A stretch of 64,000 nucleotides of DNA from an uncultured Bacteroidales bacterium (GTDB taxonomy: Bacteria > Bacteroidota > Bacteroidia > Bacteroidales > Paludibacteraceae), in NCBI GenBank assembly GCA_902800215.1, contig CADCDS010000004.1:36185-100184 (forward strand), in the 5' to 3' direction. Positions within the stretch are counted from its first letter, which is position 1, and each line of letters starts with the position of its first letter. A program made the position numbers and the translations under genes. Below the pieces are notes generated by a model, which did not search any database, was not told where the DNA came from, and saw nothing but the letters and a program-made list of their open reading frames with translations. This document shows, piece by piece, positions 24,067 through 33,639 of this stretch.

Positions 24067-25971
24067 TTACACGTTAATTACTCGATTCCCGAGTATCTTA
24101 CACAGTTCATTACGCATGGAAAGGAGTGCCGGCTGGTGCTTGAGTAACTCAAACTGGCGTGTGAGATCTCCATTCTCCTGCGCGGCCTTGAGGTTTTGTT
24201 CGAGGTCAGCAATCTGCATATTAACAACCGTCAGTTTGATCTCAAACAGCTGTCGCGTCACCACTTCTCCCAAACGTTTCTCCTCATCCGATTGCACGAA
24301 ACGGTATCTGTCAGCGATCATATCGACAGCGAGTGCACTCAGTTGCGGATCAGCATGGAACTTAAAGAATGTCTCCGCCTTGAAACCCGTATCTTTGAAG
24401 TGCTGTTTGAACTCATCGATGAGGGTTTGATAGATCGGTTGCGGGGGTTGTATCTCATCGTTCTCCAGCGAAGTGATGATTACTTCCCCTATGGTATAAA
24501 CAGATCCGTCCACGTTAATAGGCCGTTCTCCGTACCGCACGATGAGTTGCATGAGGTTGTAATAGTTCTGCTCCAAGGGTGTCTTGGGAGTAATCTGAAT
24601 AATCTGATTACTCGGAGAATTCGGAGTTTTCTGAGTGCTCTGCACTTTCTCTTTTCGCAATTTTAACACTTCTACGGTGAGTACTTTCTCCGACATATGC
24701 AAGCGTTCGGCGCAGTCTTTGATATACACCTGCCGCGTAATGATATCCGGGATGATAGCAATGGTGGCGGTGATATCTTTGATGAGTTCCGCACGCTTGT
24801 AAGGATCATCGCCTGCATCTTTGCTCAGCAGTTTGGTCTTAAACCGGATGAAGTCGGTCTTATGCTCCTCGATATAGCGAATGAACTCCGTCGAGTCATG
24901 ATTCTGCGCATAACTATCAGGATCTTCTCCATCGGGCAGTAACACCACCTTGACGTTGAAACCTGCTTCCAGGAACATATCGATACCGCGTAAGGCTGCA
25001 TGGATACCGGCAGCGTCACCGTCATAGAGCACGGTGATGTTCGATGTAAACCGTTTGATGAGCCAGATCTGCGGTTTGGTCAATGCCGTACCACCGCTGG
25101 CTACTACATTCTCGATACCGGACTGATGCATGGAGATTACATCCATTTGTCCTTCCACCAGATAGCACATATCGGCTCTTGAGATCGCCTGCTTGGCCTG
25201 GAAGAGACCATATAATTCATTCGTCTTGGAATAGATGACGGAATCCGGAGAGTTGACATATTTGCCTACGTTGTCCTTCTTCTTGAGGATACGTCCGGCA
25301 AAAGCCACGGGTTTACCGCTGACGGTGAAGATAGGAAACATGACGCGGTCCCGGAAACGGTCATAGATCCGACCGTCTTCACTTTTACCTACCACGCCGA
25401 CACCTATCTTGGTGTTCACATCATTGAGGATGAACTTCTCTTTAAACCCTTTCTTCTTGAGCGCCTGTGCCAAAGGACTTCCTTTCTCCGGGGAATATCC
25501 GAGTTGGAACTTACGGATGATATCGTCTCTCAGACCTCTTTCGCGGAAGTAACTCAGACCGATGGCTTGTCCTTCAGGCGTGTTCCATAACTGGTCCTGA
25601 AACCATTTATTAGCGAAGTCATTGACCACGAACATCGACTCCCGGTCATCCTGGCGTTGCTGTTCTTCCGCCGTCATCTCCCGTTCCGGCACCTCGATGT
25701 GGTATTTCTTGCCTAACAGTTTGAGTGCTTCTACGTAACTACATTGCTCAATCTCCATGATGAACCCGACGGCATTGCCGCTGACTCCGCAACCGAAACA
25801 CTTGTAGATACCTTTGGACGGACTGACGGTGAACGAACCTGTCTTCTCATTATGGAAAGGACAGAGTCCGATAAGGTTGGCACCCCGTTTACGGAGGGTC
25901 ACATAGTCTGCAACCACTTCTTCTATCTTAGCCGCAGCATGGATCTTATCGATTACATCACGTGGGATCAT
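24067..25971 (-). CDS. dnaG: DNA primase
   Basis: Makes RNA primers at the replication fork. 634 aa: an N-terminal CHC2 zinc ribbon (Cys37, His40, Cys58, Cys61), then the catalytic TOPRIM domain with LVEGQMDVIS and VLYDGDAAGIHA. A C-terminal helicase-binding domain follows. Near residues 447-465 the linker TPNSPSNQIIQITPKTP is encoded by 9-bp-period repeats, which places it between the RNA polymerase domain and the helicase-binding domain. The next gene upstream ends 3 nt before its ATG. Confidence 0.96.
   Translation of the reverse strand: MIPRDVIDKIHAAAKIEEVVADYVTLRKRGANLIGLCPFHNEKTGSFTVSPSKGIYKCFGCGVSGNAVGFIMEIEQCSYVEALKLLGKKYHIEVPEREMTAEEQQRQDDRESMFVVNDFANKWFQDQLWNTPEGQAIGLSYFRERGLRDDIIRKFQLGYSPEKGSPLAQALKKKGFKEKFILNDVNTKIGVGVVGKSEDGRIYDRFRDRVMFPIFTVSGKPVAFAGRILKKKDNVGKYVNSPDSVIYSKTNELYGLFQAKQAISRADMCYLVEGQMDVISMHQSGIENVVASGGTALTKPQIWLIKRFTSNITVLYDGDAAGIHAALRGIDMFLEAGFNVKVVLLPDGEDPDSYAQNHDSTEFIRYIEEHKTDFIRFKTKLLSKDAGDDPYKRAELIKDITATIAIIPDIITRQVYIKDCAERLHMSEKVLTVEVLKLRKEKVQSTQKTPNSPSNQIIQITPKTPLEQNYYNLMQLIVRYGERPINVDGSVYTIGEVIITSLENDEIQPPQPIYQTLIDEFKQHFKDTGFKAETFFKFHADPQLSALAVDMIADRYRFVQSDEEKRLGEVVTRQLFEIKLTVVNMQIADLEQNLKAAQENGDLTRQFELLKHQPALLSMRNELCKILGNRVINV
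24578..24632 (-). repeat. In-frame 9-bp-period repeat in dnaG
   Basis: On the coding strand units such as CTCCGAATT, CTCCGAGTA, ATCAGATTA and TTCAGATTA follow in register. It differs from the heptamers in period but has the same position type, an interdomain linker. Confidence 0.55.
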
Positions 25972-25974
25972 AGG

Positions 25975-26703
25975 TTAATCGGTATACCAGAGGTACATAC
26001 CCAGTTTTATCTCCCATTGGTCCAAACGGCCACGGGTATGGTTTCCGTTCGTGAAATCTGTATGCTTGTATGGGTTCACAATACCGAAGTCATATCCGCC
26101 TCGCAAGAAATAGCGTTGATACTGGAATCCGGCACCCAGGCCCCAGGTGACGTTAAAGCGTCTGAATGTCTGATCTGCATCAGCGGCATCATAGCCATTG
26201 AAATACCTGGGAACATAGTTCTCTCCTTCATACGTCTGGTAGTCATCTCGCATCTCAAATCCGAGTCCGCATTGGATGGTAGGACCGGTATAGAGGATGA
26301 GGTAGGTCTCTTTGGCAATCTCAAACTTATACTGCCAGTCCACGTACAATTCGAGTTGGTGGTAGGTGATGATTTGCCTATTTCTCGGGTACGGCATGCC
26401 GTAGTAGTTATTCCGGTCTTTTTTCCAACCGCTGTTATAGGCACCAAAGGTGTAGTTCAATCCGATAGAGGTACCGAATCCGGCAATAAAACTACCGTCA
26501 TACACCACTCCGACCTTAAAACCTTTCATCTTCACTACATTGCTAAGGGAGTCTTTGGCTGTAGAAGGGTTTGCCGGGTCATTAAGCCGCAAGATAGGCT
26601 GTGCCCAACCTACCTGCATACCGAATCCTTGTTTAGGCAGTTCTACAGCCCAAGCGCTAAGTGCTAAACAGGCTACTACAATCGTTACAAAAATCTTTTT
26701 CAT
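25975..26703 (-). CDS. Outer-membrane beta-barrel protein
   Basis: 242 aa with signal peptide MKKIFVTIVVACLALSAWA. The rest alternates hydrophobic and polar residues in strand-length segments, with aromatic girdles such as YHQLELYVDWQYKF, and ends on an aromatic-rich strand (WEIKLGMYLWYTD). These are marks of a small barrel. The start at 26703 is chosen because it begins the signal peptide; a codon three residues upstream lies in a heptamer repeat. It follows the OstA-like gene and precedes dnaG. The specific family is not recognised. Confidence 0.75.
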   Translation of the reverse strand: MKKIFVTIVVACLALSAWAVELPKQGFGMQVGWAQPILRLNDPANPSTAKDSLSNVVKMKGFKVGVVYDGSFIAGFGTSIGLNYTFGAYNSGWKKDRNNYYGMPYPRNRQIITYHQLELYVDWQYKFEIAKETYLILYTGPTIQCGLGFEMRDDYQTYEGENYVPRYFNGYDAADADQTFRRFNVTWGLGAGFQYQRYFLRGGYDFGIVNPYKHTDFTNGNHTRGRLDQWEIKLGMYLWYTD

Positions 26704-26738
26704 ATTTGTCATTTGTCTTTATTCCTTATTCATTTGTC
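26704..26738 (-). repeat. 7-bp-period repeat between the OstA-like and barrel genes
   Basis: On the coding strand: GACAAAT, GAATAAG, GAATAAA, GACAAAT, GACAAAT, then ATG. It contains the stop of the OstA-like gene and abuts the start of the barrel gene. Confidence 0.85.
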
Positions 26739-28282
26739 CTACGAAATACATCTTCGGGATCTGTCGGTCGTTTCTCTTCGGCCCAGAAGAAGAGTGCCAA
26801 GCGGTTCGCACCGGAAGGAATCTGATCCATCGGATAGAGTACGCCCGTTGTCTCGGACGTAAACCGCATATGATGAATCTCCTGATGCTCCACATACATC
26901 CGAATGAAACTACTCTCCGTAGTGTTCATCCCTACGTACTCTCCTTTCTCATCATCTTTAGGGTAAAAGATCGTCATGGCATTTCCGCTCATGTCAATGA
27001 TCTTCACTTCCCCGTCTTGGAAGTATGCCGTCGCCTCTTTTCCGCTCATCTGGTTAAACTCCGTACTATCCTGCATGACGCACAGCGCGTTTCCGTATCC
27101 AATGGCATGCTCGACCACACTATTCTTCATATAAACGACCATGCTGTCTGCGGACATCTGATGGTTCTGACTCCAGCACACCGGTTTTGCATAGAGATGC
27201 ATCGTGGAGTCCGATCCCAGATAGGCGAGTGAATCACAGGTCATCTGCATATCATCCCGATACACACGCACACCATAATGCGCACGAATGCGCTGGTAGG
27301 TGCTGTCCATGCGTGCGCTATCCGTAAAATGCAGTTCCTCGGTAAACAAGGTGTCTGCATGTATGTAGGCTATATGCGCCGTGTCGCTCCAATCAATCAG
27401 TAACGCACTGTCGGTAGCAAAGCCATGACTCTCTTCTTCCCATGCCTGGCCGTATTGTCCTTTGAGTGTCGCTTCCCGAGTGGAATCGACCATAGTCATA
27501 TGACCCAGGATCTCTCCAAAACCGATGGCTTTGTCATAATAGATCGTGTCACCTGTCATCGTTCGGCCATCAGCATGATGGATAACCGACTGATCGAGAA
27601 GCATAGACAACTCATTCTCCGTATTATACCATCCCCGAGAAGAACGGATATCCGTTTCTTTCTCATAGACGATATCTGTCGGACTGACGATATCCGCTAT
27701 TTTGGTTTCGGTATTATAGAGCAAGGTGTCACTTGTCAACACAAACTTATCGTTCACCAGTTTCACTTTCTTACTGAAGATGGCATTCTTCGTTTCCGGT
27801 CGGTAGTTCCCACGCACGGAAGTGAGGGTATTCAAGGTATCTTTTACTTCTCCGCCGGTAAAATAATACGCGACCCCCTTGGCCCGGTCATAATTGAGAC
27901 TATCCGTGGTGAGGATGGTAGGGTTTTCGTTCATGCGACCATGAATAAGTTTGACGTGTCTGCGTAATCTGGCCAACTTGGTATTCCCGTCATAATAGAG
28001 TTTATCTCCGAAGCCCTGTAAGGTATCTCCTTGTTCAAAACGCACATGTCCGAAAGCATCCAGCGAATTGGTCTCTTCATAAAAATAGGCACTGTCGCAG
28101 TACATCAACGCTTCCTCATGCCGGAAGATGACGTTGCCTTTGACGATCTGTGCATCCGCTATACGCGCCTGATCAAATTGCAAGTTATCGGCTTGCAGCA
28201 AGTACACCATTGTTTGACTCTTTGCAGGAACAAAGAGCACAGAGCAAAGAATAAAGACTACTATGTACTTTAATGAATCCAT
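26726..28282 (-). CDS. OstA/LptA-domain protein
   Basis: 518 aa with signal peptide MDSLKYIVVFILCSVLFVPAKS. The body is a long series of beta-jellyroll repeats of the OstA/LptA type, with repeating phrases such as YYDGNTKLARLRRHVKL and SDTLLYNTETKIADI. Related proteins bridge the periplasm and carry lipopolysaccharide to the outer membrane. In Bacteroidales this long OstA-like form lies with SurA-like chaperones, as here. I infer a role in LPS transport or outer-membrane assembly. It overlaps the upstream SurA-like gene by 13 nt. Confidence 0.85.
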   Translation of the reverse strand: MDSLKYIVVFILCSVLFVPAKSQTMVYLLQADNLQFDQARIADAQIVKGNVIFRHEEALMYCDSAYFYEETNSLDAFGHVRFEQGDTLQGFGDKLYYDGNTKLARLRRHVKLIHGRMNENPTILTTDSLNYDRAKGVAYYFTGGEVKDTLNTLTSVRGNYRPETKNAIFSKKVKLVNDKFVLTSDTLLYNTETKIADIVSPTDIVYEKETDIRSSRGWYNTENELSMLLDQSVIHHADGRTMTGDTIYYDKAIGFGEILGHMTMVDSTREATLKGQYGQAWEEESHGFATDSALLIDWSDTAHIAYIHADTLFTEELHFTDSARMDSTYQRIRAHYGVRVYRDDMQMTCDSLAYLGSDSTMHLYAKPVCWSQNHQMSADSMVVYMKNSVVEHAIGYGNALCVMQDSTEFNQMSGKEATAYFQDGEVKIIDMSGNAMTIFYPKDDEKGEYVGMNTTESSFIRMYVEHQEIHHMRFTSETTGVLYPMDQIPSGANRLALFFWAEEKRPTDPEDVFRRTNE

Positions 28283-29607
28283 CCGGGATATTCGAAGTCA
28301 CATCCTTGCCATTCAGGATCAATCTGGATATAGGTTGTTTTCTGTTTCTTAAGAATCCAATCGTGGATTAACTCTTCTCCTAACTTAGCTTCCAACATGG
28401 ACTTGATGGCCTGGAAATCATCGGTGAGGTTGGCGCGGTGGATGTCCGTTTTCTTCTTCACTTTTACAATCGCGCACACTTCCCGGTTCTTGGTCTGATC
28501 CATCATGACGAAGGGTTGGGATATCTCTCCTTCTTTGAGGCTATAGATCTGTTTGGCTATCTCGGGTGCCAGATCCTGGTACTCAAAACGACTGCTACCG
28601 GTGTTCGGATTGATCATCAGTCCGGCATTCATCACGGTGTTCTTGTCCTGGGAAAACCGGATGACTGCTTGTTCAAACTGCAGACTATCCACTAATATCT
28701 GCTGGCGAATACTATCGAGTTTTTGGATGGCATTCACTTTATCCGTCGCACTGATACGGGGACGCAAGAGGATGTGACGACAGTTGATACGCTCTCCTTT
28801 TTTCTCAATCAGCTGGATGATATGATAGCCGTATTCTGTCTGCACGATCCGGCTGACGCGCTTGGGGTCACTGAGGTTAAAAGCTACATCGGCAAATTCA
28901 GTAACAAGTTGTCCTCTACCTACGAAACCCAGTTCACCACCCCGTTTGGCACTCTCGGTATCTTCCGAATAGAGTCGCGCCAGCATGCTAAAATCGGCGC
29001 TACCGCTCTGCACACGATCGGTAAATTCACGTAGGCGCTGTTTGACGCGCTCAATCTCCTCGATCGGTACCGGCGGTTCAAAACTGAGGATCTGCACTTC
29101 CACCTGTGCCGGCATCATCGGCAGGGAATCCAAAGAAAGGGAGTTATAATAACGCCGGATATCTGCCGGTGTCGGTTTGATGTCGGAAGTCAGTTTCTGT
29201 TGCATTTGTTGGATGATCATCTGATTCCGCACCGAGGTCATCATCTCTTCCCGAATCTCCGAACTGGTCTTCCGGAAATACTCCTCCATCTTCTCTTTGC
29301 TACCGATCTGGTTGATGTAGTAGTTAAGACGCATGTCCACTTGATGGCTTACGGAGGACTCATTGGCTTCGATAGAATCCAGTACCGCCTGATGCAAGAA
29401 CAGTTTCTGAATCGCCAACTGCTCCGGGATGAAACAATACGGATCCCCCGGTATCGACTGTCCTTCGTATTGCGCACGAAGACGCTCTTCTTCCACTTCA
29501 CTTCGAAGAATGGCCTCATCGCCCACCACCCAGATCACTTCATCAATCACCTGCGCCCGGGTCATCAGACTGATGGCCAGTAAAAATAATATGCTATATC
29601 GTTTCAT
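28270..29607 (-). CDS. SurA-like periplasmic peptidyl-prolyl isomerase/chaperone
   Basis: 445 aa with a signal peptide (MKRYSILFLLAISLMTRAQ). The N-terminal helical SurA domain starts IDEVIWVVGDEAILRSEVEE. The first parvulin domain contains LYSEDTESAKRGGELGFVGRG and YGYHIIQLIEKK. A second, more diverged parvulin domain starts CRHILLRPRI. This is the domain order of SurA, which escorts barrel proteins to the BAM complex. Together with its two neighbours it forms an outer-membrane biogenesis operon. Confidence 0.92.
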   Translation of the reverse strand: MKRYSILFLLAISLMTRAQVIDEVIWVVGDEAILRSEVEEERLRAQYEGQSIPGDPYCFIPEQLAIQKLFLHQAVLDSIEANESSVSHQVDMRLNYYINQIGSKEKMEEYFRKTSSEIREEMMTSVRNQMIIQQMQQKLTSDIKPTPADIRRYYNSLSLDSLPMMPAQVEVQILSFEPPVPIEEIERVKQRLREFTDRVQSGSADFSMLARLYSEDTESAKRGGELGFVGRGQLVTEFADVAFNLSDPKRVSRIVQTEYGYHIIQLIEKKGERINCRHILLRPRISATDKVNAIQKLDSIRQQILVDSLQFEQAVIRFSQDKNTVMNAGLMINPNTGSSRFEYQDLAPEIAKQIYSLKEGEISQPFVMMDQTKNREVCAIVKVKKKTDIHRANLTDDFQAIKSMLEAKLGEELIHDWILKKQKTTYIQIDPEWQGCDFEYPGWIH

Positions 29608-29612
29608 AATTC

Positions 29613-30455
29613 CTAATAAAAAATAACCTCCCCCCGCTGTAGGGCTTCTTCATAGATGCGGTCACGCTCTTTCTGCAAGAACTCCACCTGCCTTTCGCTC
29701 AGGACGATTTTCTCAATCTCAGCCCGTGCCAGTTCGACTGGCATAGGTGTACCACGCAGTTGTTTTTCCGTTACTTGGATGATATAGGTCTTGAGCGAAT
29801 CGGACACTTCTATTTGGTTCTTGGTCTTTAACATGTTCTCCAAGGCATCATGCTCCACCGGCATTTTGCTGATCACATCCGTGGTGGTCATCCATTTATC
29901 GGTGAATAAATCATAACCGTTCGCAATCTGATAGGCGTATTTCTCAATCTCATCCAAGGATTCGTCACGCATCCATTTGCGCAGTTTGGCGATGTTCGGT
30001 GCATCTTTGGGAACGACCACGAGCATACCTTTGACCACGCTCTCGTTTAACAAGAACCGATCGGGCATCTGGTCATATATCTGTTGCACCGTTGTATCCA
30101 TGACGTTTTTCGGCATCCGGTGATTGATCAGATATTCCTCATATGCGTGCGCGTACAAAGTGCGGCGATAGTCCTCTACCATCTGTTCCAATTCATCTCC
30201 GGCGATACCCGTCATACCTTCTTTCACGGCATCATAGATCAAGATATCTTTTGCCCACTGGGTAATATATTGTTGTGCCACCCGGGCACTATCCTCACTG
30301 TTCAAACCTACGGTTAACGCATCCAGCGTTGATTGATACAGATAATGGCCGTGCAGTTCCACTGCGGCACCGGACTGCTGTTTCTTCTCCAGCGCCTGAC
30401 ATCCGCCAAGCAAGAAGGCGGTCAAAAAAAGCCCAATTATTGTTTCTTTTTTCAT
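29613..30455 (-). CDS. PPIase-like lipoprotein of the SurA operon
   Basis: 280-aa lipoprotein. The signal sequence MKKETIIGLFLTAFLLGGCQ has a GGC lipobox with Cys19. The remainder is mainly helical (for example DAVKEGMTGIAGDELEQMVE) and resembles the N-terminal chaperone part of SurA/PrsA proteins without a clear parvulin active site. The start at 30455 is used because further upstream codons would translate the promoter itself. It is the first gene of the minus-strand operon that continues with the SurA-like, OstA-like and barrel genes. Confidence 0.8.
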   Translation of the reverse strand: MKKETIIGLFLTAFLLGGCQALEKKQQSGAAVELHGHYLYQSTLDALTVGLNSEDSARVAQQYITQWAKDILIYDAVKEGMTGIAGDELEQMVEDYRRTLYAHAYEEYLINHRMPKNVMDTTVQQIYDQMPDRFLLNESVVKGMLVVVPKDAPNIAKLRKWMRDESLDEIEKYAYQIANGYDLFTDKWMTTTDVISKMPVEHDALENMLKTKNQIEVSDSLKTYIIQVTEKQLRGTPMPVELARAEIEKIVLSERQVEFLQKERDRIYEEALQRGEVIFY

Positions 30456-30463
30456 AATCGGGC

Positions 30464-30496
30464 GCAAAGGTACGAAAAAATTTGCACATATGCAAA
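30464..30496 (-). promoter_or_regulatory. Promoter of the outer-membrane assembly operon
   Basis: Minus strand: TTTG (30493-30496), 20 nt, TACCTTTGC (30464-30472). It shares the palindrome TTTGCACATATGCAAA with the aroB promoter. Confidence 0.78.
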
Positions 30497-30513
30497 AATT
30501 TTTGTAATTTTGC
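30481..30513 (+). promoter_or_regulatory. Promoter of aroB
   Basis: TTTG (30481-30484), 20 nt, TAATTTTGC (30505-30513). The aroB ATG follows after only 7 nt, leaving almost no leader. Confidence 0.75.
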
Positions 30514-30520
30514 ACGCAAA

Positions 30521-31522
30521 ATGGAGTTAGAAGTTCTAAATAAGTACGAAAAAGGGCAAATTTGTGTTCTTGCGGATAAGAAACTTATCCGCCATCCTGA
30601 ATGGTTGGCCTCTACGAAGCTGCATGATTATCCAGTGATGTGGATTGAAGTGAGCGAGAGCGGCAAATCGCTGGAAACGGTGTCTAAAATATGGGACTTT
30701 CTCTTTGAACATGGTATCACCCGGCGAGGTCTGTTGATCTGTATCGGAGGTGGTATCTTGACCGATTTGGGCGGTTTTGCCGCTGCCACTTATAAGCGCG
30801 GTATTGATTATATCAATATCCCCACTACGCTATTGGCGATGATAGATGCTTCCACCGGAGGGAAAACAGGCATTAACTACCGGGGATTGAAGAACAGCAT
30901 CGGTACTTTTGCACCACCGGTGGCCGTACCTATTGATCCTTCCTGGTTAAGCACCTTACCGGCAGAACAGTTTCTCAGTGGTTTTGGCGAAATGCTGAAA
31001 ACGGGCCTGCTTGACGAGCAGCTGTGGTCTCAACTGCTGCAATACGACTTAGAAACGATGCCGACGAAGGGTCTGAATGAACTGATCGAGCAATGTTTGG
31101 CCATTAAGGCACGCATTGTTCAAGAAGATCCGCAGGAAACCGGTACACGCAAAGTGCTCAATCTCGGTCATACTTTTGGTCACGCCATCGAAGAGATCAG
31201 TTTTCAGCAGACAGCGATCCATCACGGTTATGCTGTGGTTTATGGCCTGATTGCAGAACTATATCTGAGTGTGGTCAAACTCGGATGTAACAAAGAACCC
31301 TTGCAACAGTTGACACAGATCATGCTGCATGATTACGGCAAACCGCAATGCAAGTGTTCCGACGTGCAGACTTTGGTGAAGTTGATGCAGCAAGACAAGA
31401 AAAACGAGCATGCAGGTCAGATCAATTGTACCCTGCTGCAAGCGGTAGGTAAGCCGGTTATCAACCAGGAGATTACGGAACAAGAAGCCGTGGAAGCATG
31501 GGAGTATCTGTTCTCGTTATAA
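30521..31522 (+). CDS. aroB: 3-dehydroquinate synthase
   Basis: Second enzyme of the shikimate pathway (aromatic amino acid synthesis), NAD- and metal-dependent. The start at 30521 (MELEVLNKYEKGQ) is chosen because longer versions would cover the promoter. Signatures include IGGGILTDLGGFAAATYKRG, PTTLLAMIDASTGGKTGIN, GFGEMLKTGL, and the zinc ligands in NLGHTFGHAIE with HHGYAV. At 333 aa it is slightly shorter than the usual 350-360 aa. ychF follows 27 nt downstream with no promoter motif between. Confidence 0.95.
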   Translation: MELEVLNKYEKGQICVLADKKLIRHPEWLASTKLHDYPVMWIEVSESGKSLETVSKIWDFLFEHGITRRGLLICIGGGILTDLGGFAAATYKRGIDYINIPTTLLAMIDASTGGKTGINYRGLKNSIGTFAPPVAVPIDPSWLSTLPAEQFLSGFGEMLKTGLLDEQLWSQLLQYDLETMPTKGLNELIEQCLAIKARIVQEDPQETGTRKVLNLGHTFGHAIEEISFQQTAIHHGYAVVYGLIAELYLSVVKLGCNKEPLQQLTQIMLHDYGKPQCKCSDVQTLVKLMQQDKKNEHAGQINCTLLQAVGKPVINQEITEQEAVEAWEYLFSL

Positions 31523-31549
31523 AAGAAACGAATAAATAAAAAGATAGAA

Positions 31550-32656
31550 ATGAGTTTACAATGTGGAATCGTAGGGTTACCGAATGTAGGAAAGAGTACC
31601 CTATTCAATTGTTTAAGTAACGCCAAAGCACAGAGTGCGAATTTCCCGTTCTGCACCATTGAACCGAACGTAGGTGTGATCACGGTGCCGGACGAGCGGT
31701 TGATTAAACTGGGTGAGATCTGTAAACCCGAACGCGGTGTGATTCCCACGACGGTGGAGATCGTAGATATTGCCGGTTTGGTAAAGGGAGCCAGCAAAGG
31801 TGAAGGTTTGGGAAACAAGTTCCTTGCCAATATCCGTGAGACGGATGCCATCATTCATGTGTTACGTTGTTTCGATGACGAGAATGTGGTGCATGTGGAC
31901 GGAAGTGTTAACCCGGTTCGTGACAAGGAAATCATCGATGCGGAGTTGCAATTAAAAGATCTGGAGACCGTAGAGAGTCGTATACAGAAATGCGAGAAAG
32001 CAGCGAAAGCAGGTGGTGACAAGAACGCCAAATTGCAACTGGAAGTGCTGGTGAAATACCAAGAAGCTTTATCGCAAGGTAAGAATGCCCGTACCGTTGA
32101 GTTGGAGAATAAAGATCAGGAATTGGCCGCCAAGGATCTGTTTTTGCTGACCAACAAACCGGTTATGTACGTTTGTAATGTGGATGAGGGTGCTGCCGTC
32201 ACCGGTAACGCCTATGTAGAGCAGGTGAAAGAAGCGGTGAAAGATGAGGATGCGCAGGTGTTGGTGTTGGCAGCGAAGATCGAGAGTGAGATTGCTGAGT
32301 TAGAGACCTATGAAGAGCGGCAGATGTTCCTGGAAGAGATCGGTTTGCAAGAGTCGGGTGTGAACCGTTTGATTAAGGCAGCTTACGCGCTGTTGAATCT
32401 CCGTACCTTCCTGACGGCAGGTAGCGACGAAGTACGAGCATGGACGTTCAAGGCAGGTTATAAAGCACCGCAATGTGCCGGCGTGATCCATACAGATTTC
32501 GAACGCGGATTCATCCGTGCGGAGGTGATTAAGTACGAAGATTTTGTGACCTTAGGCGGTGAAGCCCAATGCCGCGCAGCCGGTAAACTGGCGACAGAAG
32601 GAAAAGACTATTTAGTACAAGACGGAGATATCATGCATTTCTTGTTTAACGTATGA
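31550..32656 (+). CDS. ychF: Ribosome-binding ATPase YchF
   Basis: Obg-related P-loop NTPase that prefers ATP and binds ribosomes. 368 aa. The P-loop is GLPNVGKSTLFN (about 9-20), then the DIAGLVKGASKGEGLGNKFL switch region. NVDE stands in place of the GTP-specific NKxD, as is typical for YchF. The C-terminal TGS-like domain ends EGKDYLVQDGDIMHFLFNV, the family's standard ending. The stop overlaps the exchanger start by 4 nt (ATGA). Confidence 0.96.
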   Translation: MSLQCGIVGLPNVGKSTLFNCLSNAKAQSANFPFCTIEPNVGVITVPDERLIKLGEICKPERGVIPTTVEIVDIAGLVKGASKGEGLGNKFLANIRETDAIIHVLRCFDDENVVHVDGSVNPVRDKEIIDAELQLKDLETVESRIQKCEKAAKAGGDKNAKLQLEVLVKYQEALSQGKNARTVELENKDQELAAKDLFLLTNKPVMYVCNVDEGAAVTGNAYVEQVKEAVKDEDAQVLVLAAKIESEIAELETYEERQMFLEEIGLQESGVNRLIKAAYALLNLRTFLTAGSDEVRAWTFKAGYKAPQCAGVIHTDFERGFIRAEVIKYEDFVTLGGEAQCRAAGKLATEGKDYLVQDGDIMHFLFNV

Positions 32657-33639
32657 TTGAGGATTTATTAGCGAACGGTATATGGGTGGCGATAATTTTT
32701 ATTATCGTCGGTTTTGTGGCACTGGTGAAAGGTGCGGATTGTTTGGTAGACGGTGCATCGTCTATTGCCAAACGATTTGGCATCAGTGACCTGGTGATCG
32801 GTTTGACCGTAGTGGCTTTCGGCACCTCGATGCCGGAGTTTGTGGTAAATATGGTTTCGGTAGGAGAAGGCTCCACCGATTTGGCGATCACCAATATATT
32901 GGGTTCCAACATCATCAACACCTTGGTGATCTTAGGTGTGACGGCCTTGATTTTTCCGATTGCATCGCAGAAACACAGTCGTAACTTCGATATCCCTATG
33001 TCTATTTTTGCGGGTATTTTCGTCTTAGGAGCTATCCTGATTCATGCGCCATTTTTGAGCAGTGCAGACGGAGGTATCGGTCGTTTGGGCGGAATTTTAT
33101 TACTGCTGTTTTTCATCTATTTCCTGTATGAGACTTTCCGTCATGCCAAGGATCATCCAGATGAAGCAGAAACGGTAAAGACGATGTCCACCGGTAAAGC
33201 GATTCTGTTTTTACTGCTGGGTTTTGCCGGATTGGTGATTGGTGGTGAGTTGATTGTAAAGAGTGCGGTAGATATTGCATCCCGTTGCGGTGTCAGCCAA
33301 GCGATCATCGGTTTGACGGTAGTGGCATTAGGCACTTCGTTACCGGAATTAGCCACTTCTATCATTGCTGCTTACAAGCACAACAGCGATATCGCGTTGG
33401 GTAATGTGATCGGTTCAAATATCTTCAATGTGTTCTTTGTGTTAGGCACGAGTGCTACCATTCGGCCGTTACCGACCTATGATGGTATCGCATTGGATGC
33501 GTGCGTAGCTGCGCTGGGAAGTATCGTAGTATGGATAGCCGTAAAGACAGACAAAGGGCATAAGATCAACCGCTGGGCAGGCGCTGTGTTATTGCTGATT
33601 TACGGAGGGTATCTGACTTACAGATTATTGAACGTATAA
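32653..33639 (+). CDS. Calcium/sodium antiporter (CaCA family)
   Basis: Inner-membrane exchanger of 328 aa with about ten hydrophobic segments. The two alpha-repeats with inverted topology are visible: GLTVVAFGTSMPEFVVN and GLTVVALGTSLPELATS, each followed by an N-rich ion-binding turn (NILGSNIINT and NVIGSNIFNV). The length matches the YrbG-type K+-independent bacterial form. It is coupled to ychF. Its 3' end overlaps the convergent glycosyltransferase gene by 22 nt. Confidence 0.93.
   Translation: MIEDLLANGIWVAIIFIIVGFVALVKGADCLVDGASSIAKRFGISDLVIGLTVVAFGTSMPEFVVNMVSVGEGSTDLAITNILGSNIINTLVILGVTALIFPIASQKHSRNFDIPMSIFAGIFVLGAILIHAPFLSSADGGIGRLGGILLLLFFIYFLYETFRHAKDHPDEAETVKTMSTGKAILFLLLGFAGLVIGGELIVKSAVDIASRCGVSQAIIGLTVVALGTSLPELATSIIAAYKHNSDIALGNVIGSNIFNVFFVLGTSATIRPLPTYDGIALDACVAALGSIVVWIAVKTDKGHKINRWAGAVLLLIYGGYLTYRLLNV

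Noticed and set aside
30482-30520. N-terminal extensions such as HICKNFCNFA before aroB and before the acyltransferase (40336)
   Set aside because: These residues are the translation of the promoter consensus (TTTGCATATGCAAAAATTTTTG), not protein.
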